From assembly GCF_000312665.1 (NCBI RefSeq), contig NZ_HF536772.1, positions 878,817 to 914,484 on the forward strand: a DNA stretch of 35,668 nucleotides, read 5' to 3'. This document shows, in pieces, positions 25,455 to 34,719 of the stretch. The notes under the pieces were generated by a model. That model did no database searches, was not told the DNA's origin, and was given only the letters and a program-made list of their open reading frames with translations. Each line of letters begins with the position of its first letter. The first letter of the stretch is position 1. Origin of the DNA: Rhizobium mesoamericanum STM3625 (GTDB lineage Bacteria > Pseudomonadota > Alphaproteobacteria > Rhizobiales > Rhizobiaceae). Made by a program: the position numbers and the translations under genes.

Positions 25455-26684
25455 TCAAATAATCTGCAGCGTCGGTATCGCTACCACGAAGCGCCCGCCC
25501 CATGCGCGGATGTATTCGTTCGAGTTGACGATCTCATCGGTCAGGTTCCACGGCAGGATGACCAGATAATCTGGCTTCGCGGCTTCGATATGGCTTGGCG
25601 CATAGACAGGAATATGGCTTCCCGGCAACAACTTACCTTGTTTGATGTCGCTGCGATCGACGACAAAAGCGATGTCGTTGCTATTGACGCCACAAACATT
25701 CAGGAACGTATTTCCTTTGGCCGCGGCACCATACCCGGCGACTGTTTTGCCTTCTGTTTTCGCGCGACGAAGGAAGGCCTTGAACTCGTCACACACGCCT
25801 TCGATCTGCGTCCCAAACTGTTCGTAGGTCGCCATCTTCTTGAGGCCGAAGGCCTCTTCCTTTGCCCGGAGCGCAAGCAACCTGTCCGTCGCGGCGCGGG
25901 TGCCTTCCGCCTTCTGTGCGAAGACACGCAGCGAACCGCCGTGCGTTGGAATCTCCTCGACATCAAAGACCGTCAGCCCGCAAGCGCCGAAAATGCGCTC
26001 GACTGCGAGCAGCGACATGTACGAGTAGTGCTCGTGATAGATGGTGTCGAACTGGATTCCCTTGATCATCGCCAGGATGTGGGGGAATTCGAATGTCGAG
26101 ACGCCGTCTTGCTTCAAAAGGATGGCAAAACCACTGACGAAGTCTGCGATATCGGGTACGTGTGCGAGGACGTTGTTGGCAGCCGCCACGTCGGCACTCA
26201 CGCCGCTCTCGACCAACGCTGCGGCTATCTCTTTGCCGAAGAAAGCGACTTTGGTCGGCACACCCCGGCTCTCCGCGATCTTTGCCGCGTTTGCGGCCGG
26301 CTCCACGCCGAGCACCGATATGCCTTTGGCGGCGAAGTATTGCAAAAGGTAGCCATCGTTCGAGGCGACTTCGACTACCGTCGAATCCGCTGAGAGCCCG
26401 AAACGGTTGGTCATCATCTCGGCATAGCGTTTGGCATGCTCAAGCCAGCTCGTCGAGTAAGAAGAGAGGTAAGCGTAGTCAGCGTTGAAAATCTCGTCAG
26501 CCGGCACATTCTCTGTTGTCTGAACCAGAAAGCACTCCGAACAAACCATGACCTTCAGCGGGAAGGAGCGTTCCCGGGCAATCGCGCCCGCATCAGGCAG
26601 AAAGGAATTGGACCACGGTGTCGATCCAAGATCCGCGACCACGGTCGTCAGCGGCGCTGAGCAGAAACGGCATTGGTGAGACAT
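25455..26684 (-). CDS. sugar C-methyltransferase (TylCIII/NovU-like)
   Basis: A 409-residue three-part methyltransferase. An N-terminal zinc-binding module has CRFC (Cys5, Cys8) and CSEC (Cys48, Cys51). A SAM-binding Rossmann domain follows (VVEVASNDGYLLQYF, GVEPAANAA, ANNVLAHVPDI). The C-terminal Methyltransf_14 domain includes GYGAAAKGNTFLN, VVDRSDIKQGKLLPGSHIPVY and LILPWN-like sequence. Characterised relatives methylate C3 or C5 of NDP-4-keto-6-deoxy sugars. It starts four bases after the stop of rfbG, whose product is such a 4-keto sugar, so CDP-4-keto-6-deoxyglucose or its epimer is the likely acceptor. The start at 26684 is set by the Cys motif and by the position of the rfbG stop. Confidence 0.87.
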   Translation of the reverse strand: MSHQCRFCSAPLTTVVADLGSTPWSNSFLPDAGAIARERSFPLKVMVCSECFLVQTTENVPADEIFNADYAYLSSYSTSWLEHAKRYAEMMTNRFGLSADSTVVEVASNDGYLLQYFAAKGISVLGVEPAANAAKIAESRGVPTKVAFFGKEIAAALVESGVSADVAAANNVLAHVPDIADFVSGFAILLKQDGVSTFEFPHILAMIKGIQFDTIYHEHYSYMSLLAVERIFGACGLTVFDVEEIPTHGGSLRVFAQKAEGTRAATDRLLALRAKEEAFGLKKMATYEQFGTQIEGVCDEFKAFLRRAKTEGKTVAGYGAAAKGNTFLNVCGVNSNDIAFVVDRSDIKQGKLLPGSHIPVYAPSHIEAAKPDYLVILPWNLTDEIVNSNEYIRAWGGRFVVAIPTLQII

Positions 26685-26688
26685 GTGG

Positions 26689-27759
26689 TTAGAAGCCTTT
26701 CGTGAAAGCATCAATCTGGCCGACGACAAGCGAGAGTGCATTTTCGTCCCGGCGCCATTGATCGTACCAGCGTGCGGCCCAGTCTATCGCTTCGGCTTGG
26801 GTCAGACGCGCGCGCCAGGAGAGACAGCGGTTAGCCTCGGCAGGATCAAGACTCAGCGCATGCATCTCGCGCGGCTTGTCTTCTGCTGAGGTATCCCGCC
26901 ATGTTCGTCCGAGCCCCATGGCTGCTTGAACCGATGATGCCAGAAGGCCGACCGGGATCTGCGCTTCATCGGGGGATGGCCCGAAATTCAGCGATTCGGC
27001 CGACACAGCCCCGCTATATAGAGCTTCGCAAAACAGGAAATAGCCGTTCAGGCAGTCGAGCACGTGCTGCCATGGCCGTGTTGCAAGCGGGTTGCGAATA
27101 TCAAGGATCTCGCCGGCAATGGCGGCGCGGACGATGTCGGGAACCAACCGGTCCTCCGAGAAGTCGCCGCCGCCGAGCACGTTTCCACCACGCGCGGTGG
27201 CGACATGCACGCCTTTCAGTCTGAAGAAGGAATCCCTATAGGTCGCGGTTGCGATCTCGCTCGCAGCCTTTGACCCGGAATAGGGGTCATGTCCGCCAAG
27301 CCGATCCCTTTCGACGAAGTGCCGTCCGCTCTCGTCGTTGCTGTAGACCTTGTCGGTGGTAACGACCAGGATGGCCTTTAGCGCATCAAGCGAACGCGCC
27401 GCCTCGAGAAGGCGCACCGTCCCCATGACATTGACGTCGAACGTATCGACCGGCTCAAGATAACTGCGACGCACCAACGGCTGCGCTGCCATATGCAGGA
27501 TGATGTCGGGATCGCATGCGCCAAGCGCTTTCGTGAGCGTCGGTCCGTCGCGGATGTCAGCAATCGTCTCAGCCGTCAGACCGGTGCTGCCAGCAAGCCC
27601 ATGCAGCGAAGGCATGGTCGGCGGCGAAAGCGCGTAGCCCGTCACCTCAGCGCCAAGCCGGGAAAGCCAAATCCGCGCCCAGGTGCCCTTGAACCCGGTG
27701 TGCCCCGTCAGGAAGACGCGCTTGCCCGACCAAAAAAGCTGATCCGGAAGCCTGCTCAT
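26689..27759 (-). CDS. rfbG: CDP-glucose 4,6-dehydratase
   Basis: A 356-residue short-chain dehydrogenase/reductase-type dehydratase that opens with the NAD motif VFLTGHTGFKGTW. Its catalytic segment is YSGSKAASE, preceded by VVTTDKVYSN. The RfbG-type signatures LWLSRLGAEVTGYAL-like and NPLATRPWQHVLDCLNGY are present. It converts CDP-glucose to CDP-4-keto-6-deoxyglucose, the branch point for many surface sugars. It overlaps rfbF by four bases (ATGA), which fixes the start at 27759. Confidence 0.94.
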   Translation of the reverse strand: MSRLPDQLFWSGKRVFLTGHTGFKGTWARIWLSRLGAEVTGYALSPPTMPSLHGLAGSTGLTAETIADIRDGPTLTKALGACDPDIILHMAAQPLVRRSYLEPVDTFDVNVMGTVRLLEAARSLDALKAILVVTTDKVYSNDESGRHFVERDRLGGHDPYSGSKAASEIATATYRDSFFRLKGVHVATARGGNVLGGGDFSEDRLVPDIVRAAIAGEILDIRNPLATRPWQHVLDCLNGYFLFCEALYSGAVSAESLNFGPSPDEAQIPVGLLASSVQAAMGLGRTWRDTSAEDKPREMHALSLDPAEANRCLSWRARLTQAEAIDWAARWYDQWRRDENALSLVVGQIDAFTKGF

Positions 27760-28523
27760 GACCAGACTTTCCACGGCGCATGGCCGCTCTGCCAAAGCTC
27801 TTCGAGCTGGTTCTTGTCGCGCAGCGTGTCCATCGGCCGCCAAAACCCATCATGTGGGAAAGCCATCAATTGGCCGTCGGTGGCGAGGCCTTCGAGCGGC
27901 GCGCCCTCGAACGGCGTGAGATCGCCTTCGATGCGATCAAGCACAGATCGGTTAAGCACGAAAAAACCGCCGTTGATGCGTCCGTTGTCGCCCGCGGGCT
28001 TTTCGGTGAAGCTCATCACCTTCCCATCCTCGGTCAATAACGCACCATAGCGCCCGGGTGGCACCACGCTGGTCACAGTCGCCTCGCGTCCATGGCTTCG
28101 GTGAAATTCGGTCAACGCTTTAATGTCGACATTGGCGACGCCGTCGCCATAGGTCAGGCAAAACGTATTGTCGAGATAGTTGGCAACACGCTTCAGCCGC
28201 CCGCCTGTCATCGAACCCTCACCGGTCTCCACGAGCGTCACGCGCCAAGGCTCGGCCTTGGTGGCGTGATAAGTCGTCTCGCCACGCTCCATGTCGAAGG
28301 TAACGTCCGCCGAATGCAGGATGTAGTTGGCGAAGTATTCCTTGATCATGTAGCCGCGGTAGCCAAGGCAGATCACGAAATCGTTGAAGCCGAAATGGCT
28401 ATAGATTTTCATGATGTGCCAGAGAATCGGACGTCCTCCAATCTCAATCATAGGCTTTGGCCGCAGATGGCTTTCTTCGGAAATGCGAGTGCCGTATCCA
28501 CCCGCGAGAATGACGATCTTCAT
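27756..28523 (-). CDS. rfbF: glucose-1-phosphate cytidylyltransferase
   Basis: A 255-residue nucleotidyltransferase that begins with the signature MKIVILAGGYGTRISEES, followed by RPKPMIEIGGRPILWHIMKIY and CLGYRGYMIKEYF, all typical of RfbF. It joins CTP and glucose 1-phosphate to give CDP-glucose, the substrate of the coupled rfbG product. The start at 28523 is fixed by the family N terminus; the longer upstream frame is not credible. The 88 bases to the next gene upstream could hold a promoter or simply join the two in one unit. Confidence 0.95.
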   Translation of the reverse strand: MKIVILAGGYGTRISEESHLRPKPMIEIGGRPILWHIMKIYSHFGFNDFVICLGYRGYMIKEYFANYILHSADVTFDMERGETTYHATKAEPWRVTLVETGEGSMTGGRLKRVANYLDNTFCLTYGDGVANVDIKALTEFHRSHGREATVTSVVPPGRYGALLTEDGKVMSFTEKPAGDNGRINGGFFVLNRSVLDRIEGDLTPFEGAPLEGLATDGQLMAFPHDGFWRPMDTLRDKNQLEELWQSGHAPWKVWS

Positions 28524-28611
28524 TCTGACGCGCTCCAAATAACTGCGAAGTTTCGTTGGGTTGGAACCAGCGTGAGCAAATATACAGCCGGCTCCAGCCA
28601 TTTGGAACGAC

Positions 28612-29379
28612 CTAGCGTCGTTTCAAGAAGCCATCAGGAGCAACGGTGATCATGAGTTTTTGATCGATGGACCGGTCAATCTCAAACTCTGGATGGCTTT
28701 CGAGGTACTTCCAAACTGCAGTCTTCGGGTTATTCCCAGGCCCCCATGGCCGATCCGGATAAGCGTCCTTGGGGATATCTTCAATTACCGTATCAAAGAC
28801 GACACAATAACTGCCGGCGGATGTCAGCGGCGCATAGGCTTCGAGTTCGGCCAAGACATGTTCGTGCGTGTGGTTGCTATCAAGGCATACGAGAGTTCGT
28901 TGGAACGGTTTTGCGATTTGGTGGACTTGCTCGATAATTGCCGGATCAATGCTGGATCCCTGGATCATCTGGATACGTGAGGCCATCGGATGAGCTTCAA
29001 TTGCAGTTCGATTGTGCGCGCGAATGTCGATGTCAATGCCAAGGACTTTTCGTTTCGATTGACGTGGGTCTAGCGAAACGCCCCTCTCCATTGCATCTGT
29101 CAAGTCAAGCAGCGCGAGCATCGAGGCACTCAATACCAACGAACCGCCATGCGCAATGCCAGTTTCAATGATCAGGTCTGGGCGTGTCTCCCATATGATC
29201 TCCTGCATTGCGACCATATCCTGTGGATACTGAATGATCGGACGGTCCATCCAGAAGTAATTGTAGGAATATTTCAGATCGACAGACTTTCGAAGAAAAT
29301 CCGATGCGCTGAGGTTGAGAGCCTGATTGGATCGCAGTGCCGCAATTCGATCTGCGACCTCTGCCTTAAAGTTGCTCAT
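28612..29379 (-). CDS. CmcI-like (cephalosporin hydroxylase family) methyltransferase
   Basis: A 255-residue protein of the CmcI/rhamnosyl O-methyltransferase family. Visible are YFWMDRPIIQYPQDM, the SAM-site-like IIETGIAHGGSLVLSAS, VLGIDIDIRAHNR, LVCLDSNHTHEHV and CVVFDTVIED. Despite the cephalosporin name, characterised relatives are SAM-dependent O-methyltransferases; in polysaccharide clusters they probably methylate a sugar hydroxyl. GAGG lies about seven bases before the ATG. It reads in the same direction as rfbF, 88 bases away, and its upstream side is a 345-base non-coding gap. The acceptor is unknown. Confidence 0.82.
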   Translation of the reverse strand: MSNFKAEVADRIAALRSNQALNLSASDFLRKSVDLKYSYNYFWMDRPIIQYPQDMVAMQEIIWETRPDLIIETGIAHGGSLVLSASMLALLDLTDAMERGVSLDPRQSKRKVLGIDIDIRAHNRTAIEAHPMASRIQMIQGSSIDPAIIEQVHQIAKPFQRTLVCLDSNHTHEHVLAELEAYAPLTSAGSYCVVFDTVIEDIPKDAYPDRPWGPGNNPKTAVWKYLESHPEFEIDRSIDQKLMITVAPDGFLKRR

Positions 29380-29725
29380 GCCGTACCTCGATTAGTTTTG
29401 TTGCCGTGCTTTGGCACTGATTCTGCAGGAATTGGGATTTGCATATGGCCGCAAGTATCTTGCGCGGGCCTGTCTTAGTCCGACCCTAAGGCAAGCGCGT
29501 GACTGGCCGAGAGGGTCGAATGATTGACCCGCGCGGATGGTGAATGGTTGCGCAGCTCAGTTCCAAAGACCAGGCGATCCCGCTGACTGAGCGCCGACCA
29601 TCAATGTGGGGGACGCTATGCACCAGGTGAAATGCGGTTCGATCCCCGCCAGTTGGCGGCCGACAGCTGAAACAAATCGTTCTTCATAGCCCCCGGCAAA
29701 AGTCGCGAATTACACTAGGCGCGAG
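29380..29725. other. intergenic gap inside the sugar cluster
   Basis: About 345 bases without a gene. It probably holds the promoter of the CmcI-like gene and the end of the upstream aminotransferase/acyltransferase unit. A tRNA-like string (GGTTCGATCCCC near 29640) has no matching arms. No clear terminator seen. Confidence 0.45.
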
Positions 29726-30358
29726 CTAGGGCTTGTTGAATTTCACTATCCTAGCCGGACTGCCAACGACAACAGCATTATCCGGCACATTCGTCGTCAC
29801 TACCGCACCGGCGCCGATGGTTACCCAGTTACCAATTCTCAGGCGCGGCAGCACGGTTGCGTTAGCGCCAACAAATACGCCGTCACCAATCTCGCAACAG
29901 CCAGCGATACATGCTGCAGGCGCGACGAAGACCGATCGGCCCAGACGACATTCATGATTTACGACGGCACCGATATGGATGCTCGAGTTGTCTCCAATAT
30001 CGACTTGTGCGCCGAGATGAACACCCTGTTGAATATAGATGCCTCGCCCGAGAGTAACCATGTAGGTATCTACGGAGGGGTGAATAAAGTTTACGAGCTG
30101 CCCTCCCGCGGCCTCGATACCGCGACCGGTTTCTTCTCGAGCCCGTGTACTTCCAGTCACCAAGCTGACGAAGCCTACGCCGGGGCCGGCGAGGCTGGGG
30201 ATGACTTCGTAGCCTCCGAGAACCGGCATTCCGAAAAACAGCGTGCCGTGTTTGCGTTGATCGTTGTCGAGGATACCTGGAAAAGCGATCGGTGACGATG
30301 CTCTCAGCGCGTGCACCATTCGGATAGTCTCGGGACTAGCCGCGCCAAGCAGGTACAT
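29726..30358 (-). CDS. NeuD/PglD-like sugar O/N-acyltransferase
   Basis: A roughly 210-residue protein. The N-terminal part is a nucleotide-sugar-binding, Rossmann-like PglD_N domain (MYLLGAASPETIRMVHALRA, PGILDND). The C-terminal part is a left-handed beta-helix of hexapeptide repeats (IYIQQGVHLGAQVDIGDNSSIHIGAV, VGANATVLPRLRIGNWVTIGAGAVV). Relatives acetylate amino groups of UDP- or GDP-4-amino sugars (PglD, PerB). Directly upstream is the aminotransferase that would create such an amine. The start at 30358 follows GGGGGAG nine bases upstream; two in-frame starts at 30376 and 30403 are less well placed. Confidence 0.85.
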   Translation of the reverse strand: MYLLGAASPETIRMVHALRASSPIAFPGILDNDQRKHGTLFFGMPVLGGYEVIPSLAGPGVGFVSLVTGSTRAREETGRGIEAAGGQLVNFIHPSVDTYMVTLGRGIYIQQGVHLGAQVDIGDNSSIHIGAVVNHECRLGRSVFVAPAACIAGCCEIGDGVFVGANATVLPRLRIGNWVTIGAGAVVTTNVPDNAVVVGSPARIVKFNKP

Positions 30359-30389
30359 GCTTTTTATCTCCCCCATGTCGGTCTTGCTC

Positions 30390-31511
30390 TCAGCTGGCGG
30401 CAATCTGTGTACATATGCCTTTCACGACATCAATGACGCGGCTCTGCTCGGCATCAGTCATTTCATGATAGCTCGGCAAATTGATAGCTCTTCCTGGCAA
30501 GTCATACGCAATTGCATTGTCAGGAGCGCCAGGAAAAGACGGTAGTGAACTTAGCGGCCAGAAGAACACCCGTGCGTCGATATTCTCGGCCATGAATGCG
30601 GCCTGAAGCTTTTCACGAGTGATGCCGGTGTCGGGCGAGAACACTAGTGTTGGCATCCAGAAACCATTCTCGGTTCCGTCGGGTTCAGGATTCATCGATA
30701 TCGAATTGAAATGTCGGAACTCGTCGCGGTAGGCATAGAAGATTTCTCTCTTTCGGCCAACCAGTCGTTCAATCCGCTCCACCTGCGCCAAGCCGATCGC
30801 GGCTTGCAAGTTTGAAATCTTATATTTGAAGCCGACCTCGTCGGGCCAGAATTGCTTCGTTTGTCCTCGAGCGCGCCCGTGATTCGAGAGAGTAAGAACC
30901 CTGTTGTAGAGGTCCGGATCGTTCGTAACAAACATCCCTCCCTCTCCGGTGGTGATTGTTTTGGTCCCGTGAAACGAGAACGTTCCGAAGGCTCCCATGG
31001 AGCCTGCGCGCCTACCATGCCAAACAGATCCGAGCGCCTCTGCCGAGTCTTCGACGACAGAAACACCGCGACGGCGGCCGATTTCCAGCAGCGCATCCAT
31101 GTCGCAAAGATTTCCATAGATGTGAACAGCCAAAATGGCTTTTGTCTGTGGCGTGATAGCTGCCTCTGCCTTCTTCGGATCGATGCACCAGCTGTCAGGA
31201 AGGATGTCGACGAATACTGGCTTTGCACCCAGGTGCACGATCGGGGCTGCTGAGGCTATCCAGTTGGTATCAGCCAGGATCACCTCATCCCCGGGACCAA
31301 CGCCAAGAGCTGCAAGCCCCATGTGCAGGGCACCAGTGCAGCTGGACGTCGCTATTGCGTGGTTGACATTAAGGTGCGCCGCAAAGGCTGCCTCAAACCT
31401 ATTAATATATTCGTAGCAGCGCTCGCCCCAGCCATTGGCCGCAGCATCTGCAACATAGGCTATTTCGTGTTCGGTGATGGATGGCTTCGTGTAGAGAATG
31501 CGCTGCTTCAT
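30390..31511 (-). CDS. DegT/DnrJ/EryC1 sugar aminotransferase, perosamine-synthase-like
   Basis: A 373-residue PLP enzyme. The PLP lysine is Lys184 in SFHGTKTITTGEGGM, a form very close to GDP-perosamine synthases, which transaminate C4 of 4-keto-6-deoxy sugars. Other family marks: SSCTGALHMGLAALGVGPGDEVI, VDILPDSWCIDP, VEDSAEALGS. Because the active-site Lys is present, it is not a 3-dehydratase of the RfbH/ColD type, which has His there. In this cluster a CDP- or dTDP-linked 4-keto sugar is the likely substrate. The start at 31511 has GAGG six bases upstream. It is followed by the acyltransferase gene as a two-gene unit. Confidence 0.9.
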   Translation of the reverse strand: MKQRILYTKPSITEHEIAYVADAAANGWGERCYEYINRFEAAFAAHLNVNHAIATSSCTGALHMGLAALGVGPGDEVILADTNWIASAAPIVHLGAKPVFVDILPDSWCIDPKKAEAAITPQTKAILAVHIYGNLCDMDALLEIGRRRGVSVVEDSAEALGSVWHGRRAGSMGAFGTFSFHGTKTITTGEGGMFVTNDPDLYNRVLTLSNHGRARGQTKQFWPDEVGFKYKISNLQAAIGLAQVERIERLVGRKREIFYAYRDEFRHFNSISMNPEPDGTENGFWMPTLVFSPDTGITREKLQAAFMAENIDARVFFWPLSSLPSFPGAPDNAIAYDLPGRAINLPSYHEMTDAEQSRVIDVVKGICTQIAAS

Positions 31512-31623
31512 AATGACCTCAGTCAAGGTACAATGAGCAACTCTTGAGCCTAATTTCCGAATCGGGTCAAGTAGCGATGCGGCCTGTCGCCAAGATCGCT
31601 TTGCCACAACAAAAAGGCTGCAA

Positions 31624-32169
31624 ATGCCAGAGAAATCCATCTCCCGTTTCACCCGCATCCCTACAGCCCTCGATGACCTCGTCCTCATCGAGCGCCGGCG
31701 ACTCGGCGATGAACGCGGCTTCTTCTCGCGCTTTTTTTGCACCGAAGAGCTTCCCGATTTCGGCATCGGCCGCATCGCGCAGATTAATCACACGATGACG
31801 CAGGCAAAGGGGGCCATTCGCGGCATGCATTTCCAGAAGCCCCCCCACGATGAGGCGAAGTTCGTATCCTGTCTCGTTGGGGCGGTCTTCGATGTCGCCG
31901 TCGATCTGAGGCCGCAGTCGCCGACCTATCTCAGGTGGCATGGGGAGATTCTCTCCGCCGAGAATGCACGCTCCATGATGATCCCCCAGGGTTTTGCGCA
32001 TGGCTTTCAGACACTGACCGAAAGCTGCGAACTGATCTATCTGCACGACAAGCCCTATGCGCCGGGGGCCGAAGGTGGGGTCAACGCCCTTGATCCCAAG
32101 ATCGCGATCGCTTGGCCGCTCCCAGTCGCTCAGATGTCCGAGCGGGATCGCGGCTTCCCGATGCTCTAG
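31624..32169 (+). CDS. rfbC: RfbC-like NDP-4-keto-6-deoxyglucose 3,5-epimerase
   Basis: A 181-residue cupin of the dTDP-4-dehydrorhamnose 3,5-epimerase family: RRLGDERGFFSRFF, QINHTMTQAKGAIRGMHFQ with the catalytic His, DVAVDLRPQSPTY, and IPQGFAHGFQTL. The family epimerises C3 and/or C5 of 4-keto-6-deoxy sugars. No dTDP-glucose enzymes (RfbA/B) lie in the window, so the substrate here could be the CDP-linked sugar made by RfbG. It is divergent from the aminotransferase across 112 bases that must hold both promoters. AAAGG lies six bases before the ATG. Confidence 0.88.
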   Translation: MPEKSISRFTRIPTALDDLVLIERRRLGDERGFFSRFFCTEELPDFGIGRIAQINHTMTQAKGAIRGMHFQKPPHDEAKFVSCLVGAVFDVAVDLRPQSPTYLRWHGEILSAENARSMMIPQGFAHGFQTLTESCELIYLHDKPYAPGAEGGVNALDPKIAIAWPLPVAQMSERDRGFPML

Positions 32170-32258
32170 GAAAGGCCGTCGGCCTGCGGTCGGTAGCTGA
32201 CAGATTTGACGCCCCGCCGTCCGCCGCTAGATTGAGCATGACGAGGAAGGAGGCCGCA

Positions 32259-32714
32259 ATGACCGAAATGGAACTGCCTTGGGAGGGCGGCTGCCGATGC
32301 GGTCGCGTGCGATTGAAGATCAGCGCCAAGCCGCTGTTGACCATGGCCTGCCACTGCACGGGCTGCCAGAAGATGTCGTCAAGTGCCTACTCGCTGAGCG
32401 CCGCGATCCCGGCGGAAGGCTTTGCGATCACGGAAGGGGAGCCCGTCATCGGCGGCCTGCACGGTCCCGAGGCGCACCACTACTTTTGTGGCGACTGCAT
32501 GACCTGGATGTTCACACGGTCGGAGGGGATGGATTGGTTCGTCAATCTTCGCCCAACGATGCTGGACGATCCGCGCTGGTTCAAACCGTTTATCGAAACC
32601 TGGACGCGCGAGAAGCTACCTTTCGCCGAAACCGGTGCGGTCCGCAGCTACGAGGCGCTGCCCGAGATGGACGCCTATGAAGGACTGGTGAAGGAATATA
32701 TGGCCTGCAGTTGA
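32259..32714 (+). CDS. GFA family (Mss4-like) zinc protein
   Basis: A 151-residue protein with the GFA domain cysteine pattern: GCRCG (Cys12, Cys14), CHCTGC (Cys31, 33, 36) and FCGDC (Cys78, 81), which bind zinc. The family includes the glutathione-dependent formaldehyde-activating protein Gfa, but most members have no proven reaction. AGGAAGGAGG lies five bases before the ATG at 32259, which decides it over the upstream ATG at 32238. It follows rfbC by 89 bases and converges on lepA; there is no obvious functional link to the sugar genes. Confidence 0.87.
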   Translation: MTEMELPWEGGCRCGRVRLKISAKPLLTMACHCTGCQKMSSSAYSLSAAIPAEGFAITEGEPVIGGLHGPEAHHYFCGDCMTWMFTRSEGMDWFVNLRPTMLDDPRWFKPFIETWTREKLPFAETGAVRSYEALPEMDAYEGLVKEYMACS

Positions 32715-32734
32715 GGCAGGGGCATCAGGTCGCT

Positions 32735-32763
32735 GCCCGGCCATGCTTGCTTGCCGGCCGGGC
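32735..32763. terminator. hairpin between convergent GFA gene and lepA
   Basis: GCCCGGCC (32735-32742) pairs with GGCCGGGC (32756-32763) around a 13-base loop, between two convergent stops. No T-run flanks it, so intrinsic termination is uncertain. Confidence 0.45.
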
Positions 32764-32777
32764 TGAAAGTGGGGCTC

Positions 32778-34610
32778 TCACTCGTCGCCCATCTTGAGCG
32801 CGGCAATAAACGCCTCCTGCGGAATCTCCACCTTGCCGAACTGGCGCATGCGCTTCTTGCCTTCCTTCTGCTTTTCCAGAAGTTTGCGCTTGCGGGTGGC
32901 GTCGCCGCCGTAGCACTTCGCCGTCACATCCTTGCGCAGCGCCGAGATGGTCTCGCGAGCAATGACGTTGCCGCCGATAGCGGCCTGGATCGGAATCTTG
33001 AACATGTGCTTCGGGATCAGTTCCTTCAGCCGCTCGCACATGTCGCGGCCGCGCTTCTCGGCAGCGGCGCGGTGCACCAGCATGGAGAGCGCATCGACCG
33101 GCTCGCCATTGACGAGGATCGACATCTTCACGAGATTGCCAGCGCGGTAGCCTTCGAGGTGATAGTCGAAGGAGGCGTAGCCCTTCGAGATAGACTTCAG
33201 CCGGTCGTAGAAATCGAAAACAACTTCGTTGAGCGGCAGCTCGTAGGTCACCATCGCACGGGTGCCGACATAGGTGAGCTCAGTCTGGATGCCGCGGCGG
33301 TCTTGGCAGAGCTTGAGGATCCCGCCGAGATAATCGTCGGGCGTCATGATCGTCGCCTTGATCCAGGGCTCGCGGATTTCGTCGATCTTGACGACGTCAG
33401 GCATATCGGCCGGGTTATGCAGCTCACGCTCGCTGCCATCCGTCATCGTCAGCTGGTAGACGACCGAGGGAGCCGTCGCGATCAGGTCGAGGTCGAATTC
33501 GCGTTCCAGCCGCTCCTGAATGATTTCGAGGTGCAGCAGGCCGAGGAAGCCACAGCGGAAGCCGAAGCCGAGAGCAGCGGACGATTCCATTTCAAAGGAG
33601 AAGGAGGCGTCGTTGAGGCGAAGCTTGCCCATCGCCGCGCGCAGATCTTCGAAATCCGCCGCATCGACCGGAAAGAGGCCGCAGAAGACGACAGGCTGCG
33701 CCGGCTTGAAGCCGGGCAGGGCTTCGGCCGTCGGGCGCTTGTCCTCAGTGATCGTGTCGCCGACGCGTGTATCGGCCACTTCCTTGATCGACGCCGTGAT
33801 GAAGCCGATTTCGCCGGGCCCGAGGCTGTCGACATTGACCATCTTCGGCGTCAGCACGCCGACACGTTCCACCTGGTACTTGGCATCCGTGCCCATCATG
33901 CGAATCATCTGACCCTTGGTCAGTACGCCATCGATGATGCGCACGAGAACCATGACGCCGAGATAGGTGTCGTACCAGCTGTCAACGAGCAGCGCCTTCA
34001 ATGGCGCCTTCTCGCCGCCTGGGCTTTTCGGCGCCGGCAGCTTCTGGACGATGGCTTCAAGGACGTCGGGAATACCGAGGCCGGTCTTTGCCGAGATCAA
34101 CACCGCTTCCGAGGCATCGATGCCGATCACTTCCTCGATCTGTTCCTTGATGCGGTCAGGCTCGGCCGCCGGCAGGTCGATCTTGTTGAGAACGGTGACC
34201 AGCTCGTGGTTGTTATCGATCGCCTGGTAGACGTTGGCAAGCGTCTGAGCTTCCACGCCCTGGGACGCATCGACGACGAGCAGCGAACCTTCGCAGGCCG
34301 AGAGCGAGCGCGAGACTTCATAGGCGAAATCGACGTGACCGGGCGTGTCGATGAGGTTCAGGATATAGGTTTCGCCATCCTTTGCCTTGTAGTGCAGGCG
34401 CACTGTCTGGGCCTTGATGGTGATGCCGCGCTCGCGCTCAATATCCATGTTATCAAGCACCTGCTCGGACATCTCGCGCTCGGCTAGGCCGCCGGTCGAT
34501 TGGATCAGGCGGTCGGCAAGTGTCGATTTGCCGTGGTCGATGTGGGCCACGATCGAGAAGTTGCGGATATGGGAAAGCGGGGTGGTCGGATTGGTGCTCA
34601 TGCGCGCCAT
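32778..34610 (-). CDS. lepA: elongation factor 4 (LepA)
   Basis: A 610-residue translational GTPase. The G motifs are AHIDHGKST (G1), DTPGHVDF (G3) and NKIDLP (G4). The LepA-specific C terminus is present ([26 protein letters not shown] ending in [12 protein letters not shown], given here as key segments). EF4 back-translocates or remodels stalled ribosomes and aids translation under stress. The start is ATG 34610 (MARMSTNP), as commonly annotated in rhizobia, or ATG 34601; no clear ribosome site separates them. Sequence strongly resembles rhizobial LepA and is a good chromosomal marker. Confidence 0.97.
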   Translation of the reverse strand: MARMSTNPTTPLSHIRNFSIVAHIDHGKSTLADRLIQSTGGLAEREMSEQVLDNMDIERERGITIKAQTVRLHYKAKDGETYILNLIDTPGHVDFAYEVSRSLSACEGSLLVVDASQGVEAQTLANVYQAIDNNHELVTVLNKIDLPAAEPDRIKEQIEEVIGIDASEAVLISAKTGLGIPDVLEAIVQKLPAPKSPGGEKAPLKALLVDSWYDTYLGVMVLVRIIDGVLTKGQMIRMMGTDAKYQVERVGVLTPKMVNVDSLGPGEIGFITASIKEVADTRVGDTITEDKRPTAEALPGFKPAQPVVFCGLFPVDAADFEDLRAAMGKLRLNDASFSFEMESSAALGFGFRCGFLGLLHLEIIQERLEREFDLDLIATAPSVVYQLTMTDGSERELHNPADMPDVVKIDEIREPWIKATIMTPDDYLGGILKLCQDRRGIQTELTYVGTRAMVTYELPLNEVVFDFYDRLKSISKGYASFDYHLEGYRAGNLVKMSILVNGEPVDALSMLVHRAAAEKRGRDMCERLKELIPKHMFKIPIQAAIGGNVIARETISALRKDVTAKCYGGDATRKRKLLEKQKEGKKRMRQFGKVEIPQEAFIAALKMGDE

Positions 34611-34719
34611 ATAGCAGCGCCGCCCCTTGGCGCAAAGCGGAAAAGAAGGAGTTCGTTTAGTATAAGCGGTTGTTTCTCAGATGGAAACATGCCCCTTGAT
34701 TCCATCATCAGACTATGCA

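Noticed and set aside
25404..26393. Plus-strand open frame of 329 codons
   Set aside because: Antisense shadow of the C-methyltransferase, which has clear zinc and SAM motifs.
29630..29665. tRNA-like GGTTCGATCCCC string
   Set aside because: The flanking bases do not form a five-base T stem and no anticodon or D arm or acceptor stem is found around it.
32751..34487. Long plus-strand open frame of 578 codons
   Set aside because: It is the antisense shadow of lepA, whose motifs are unmistakable; the plus-strand product is an Arg/Asp/His-rich non-protein-like sequence.
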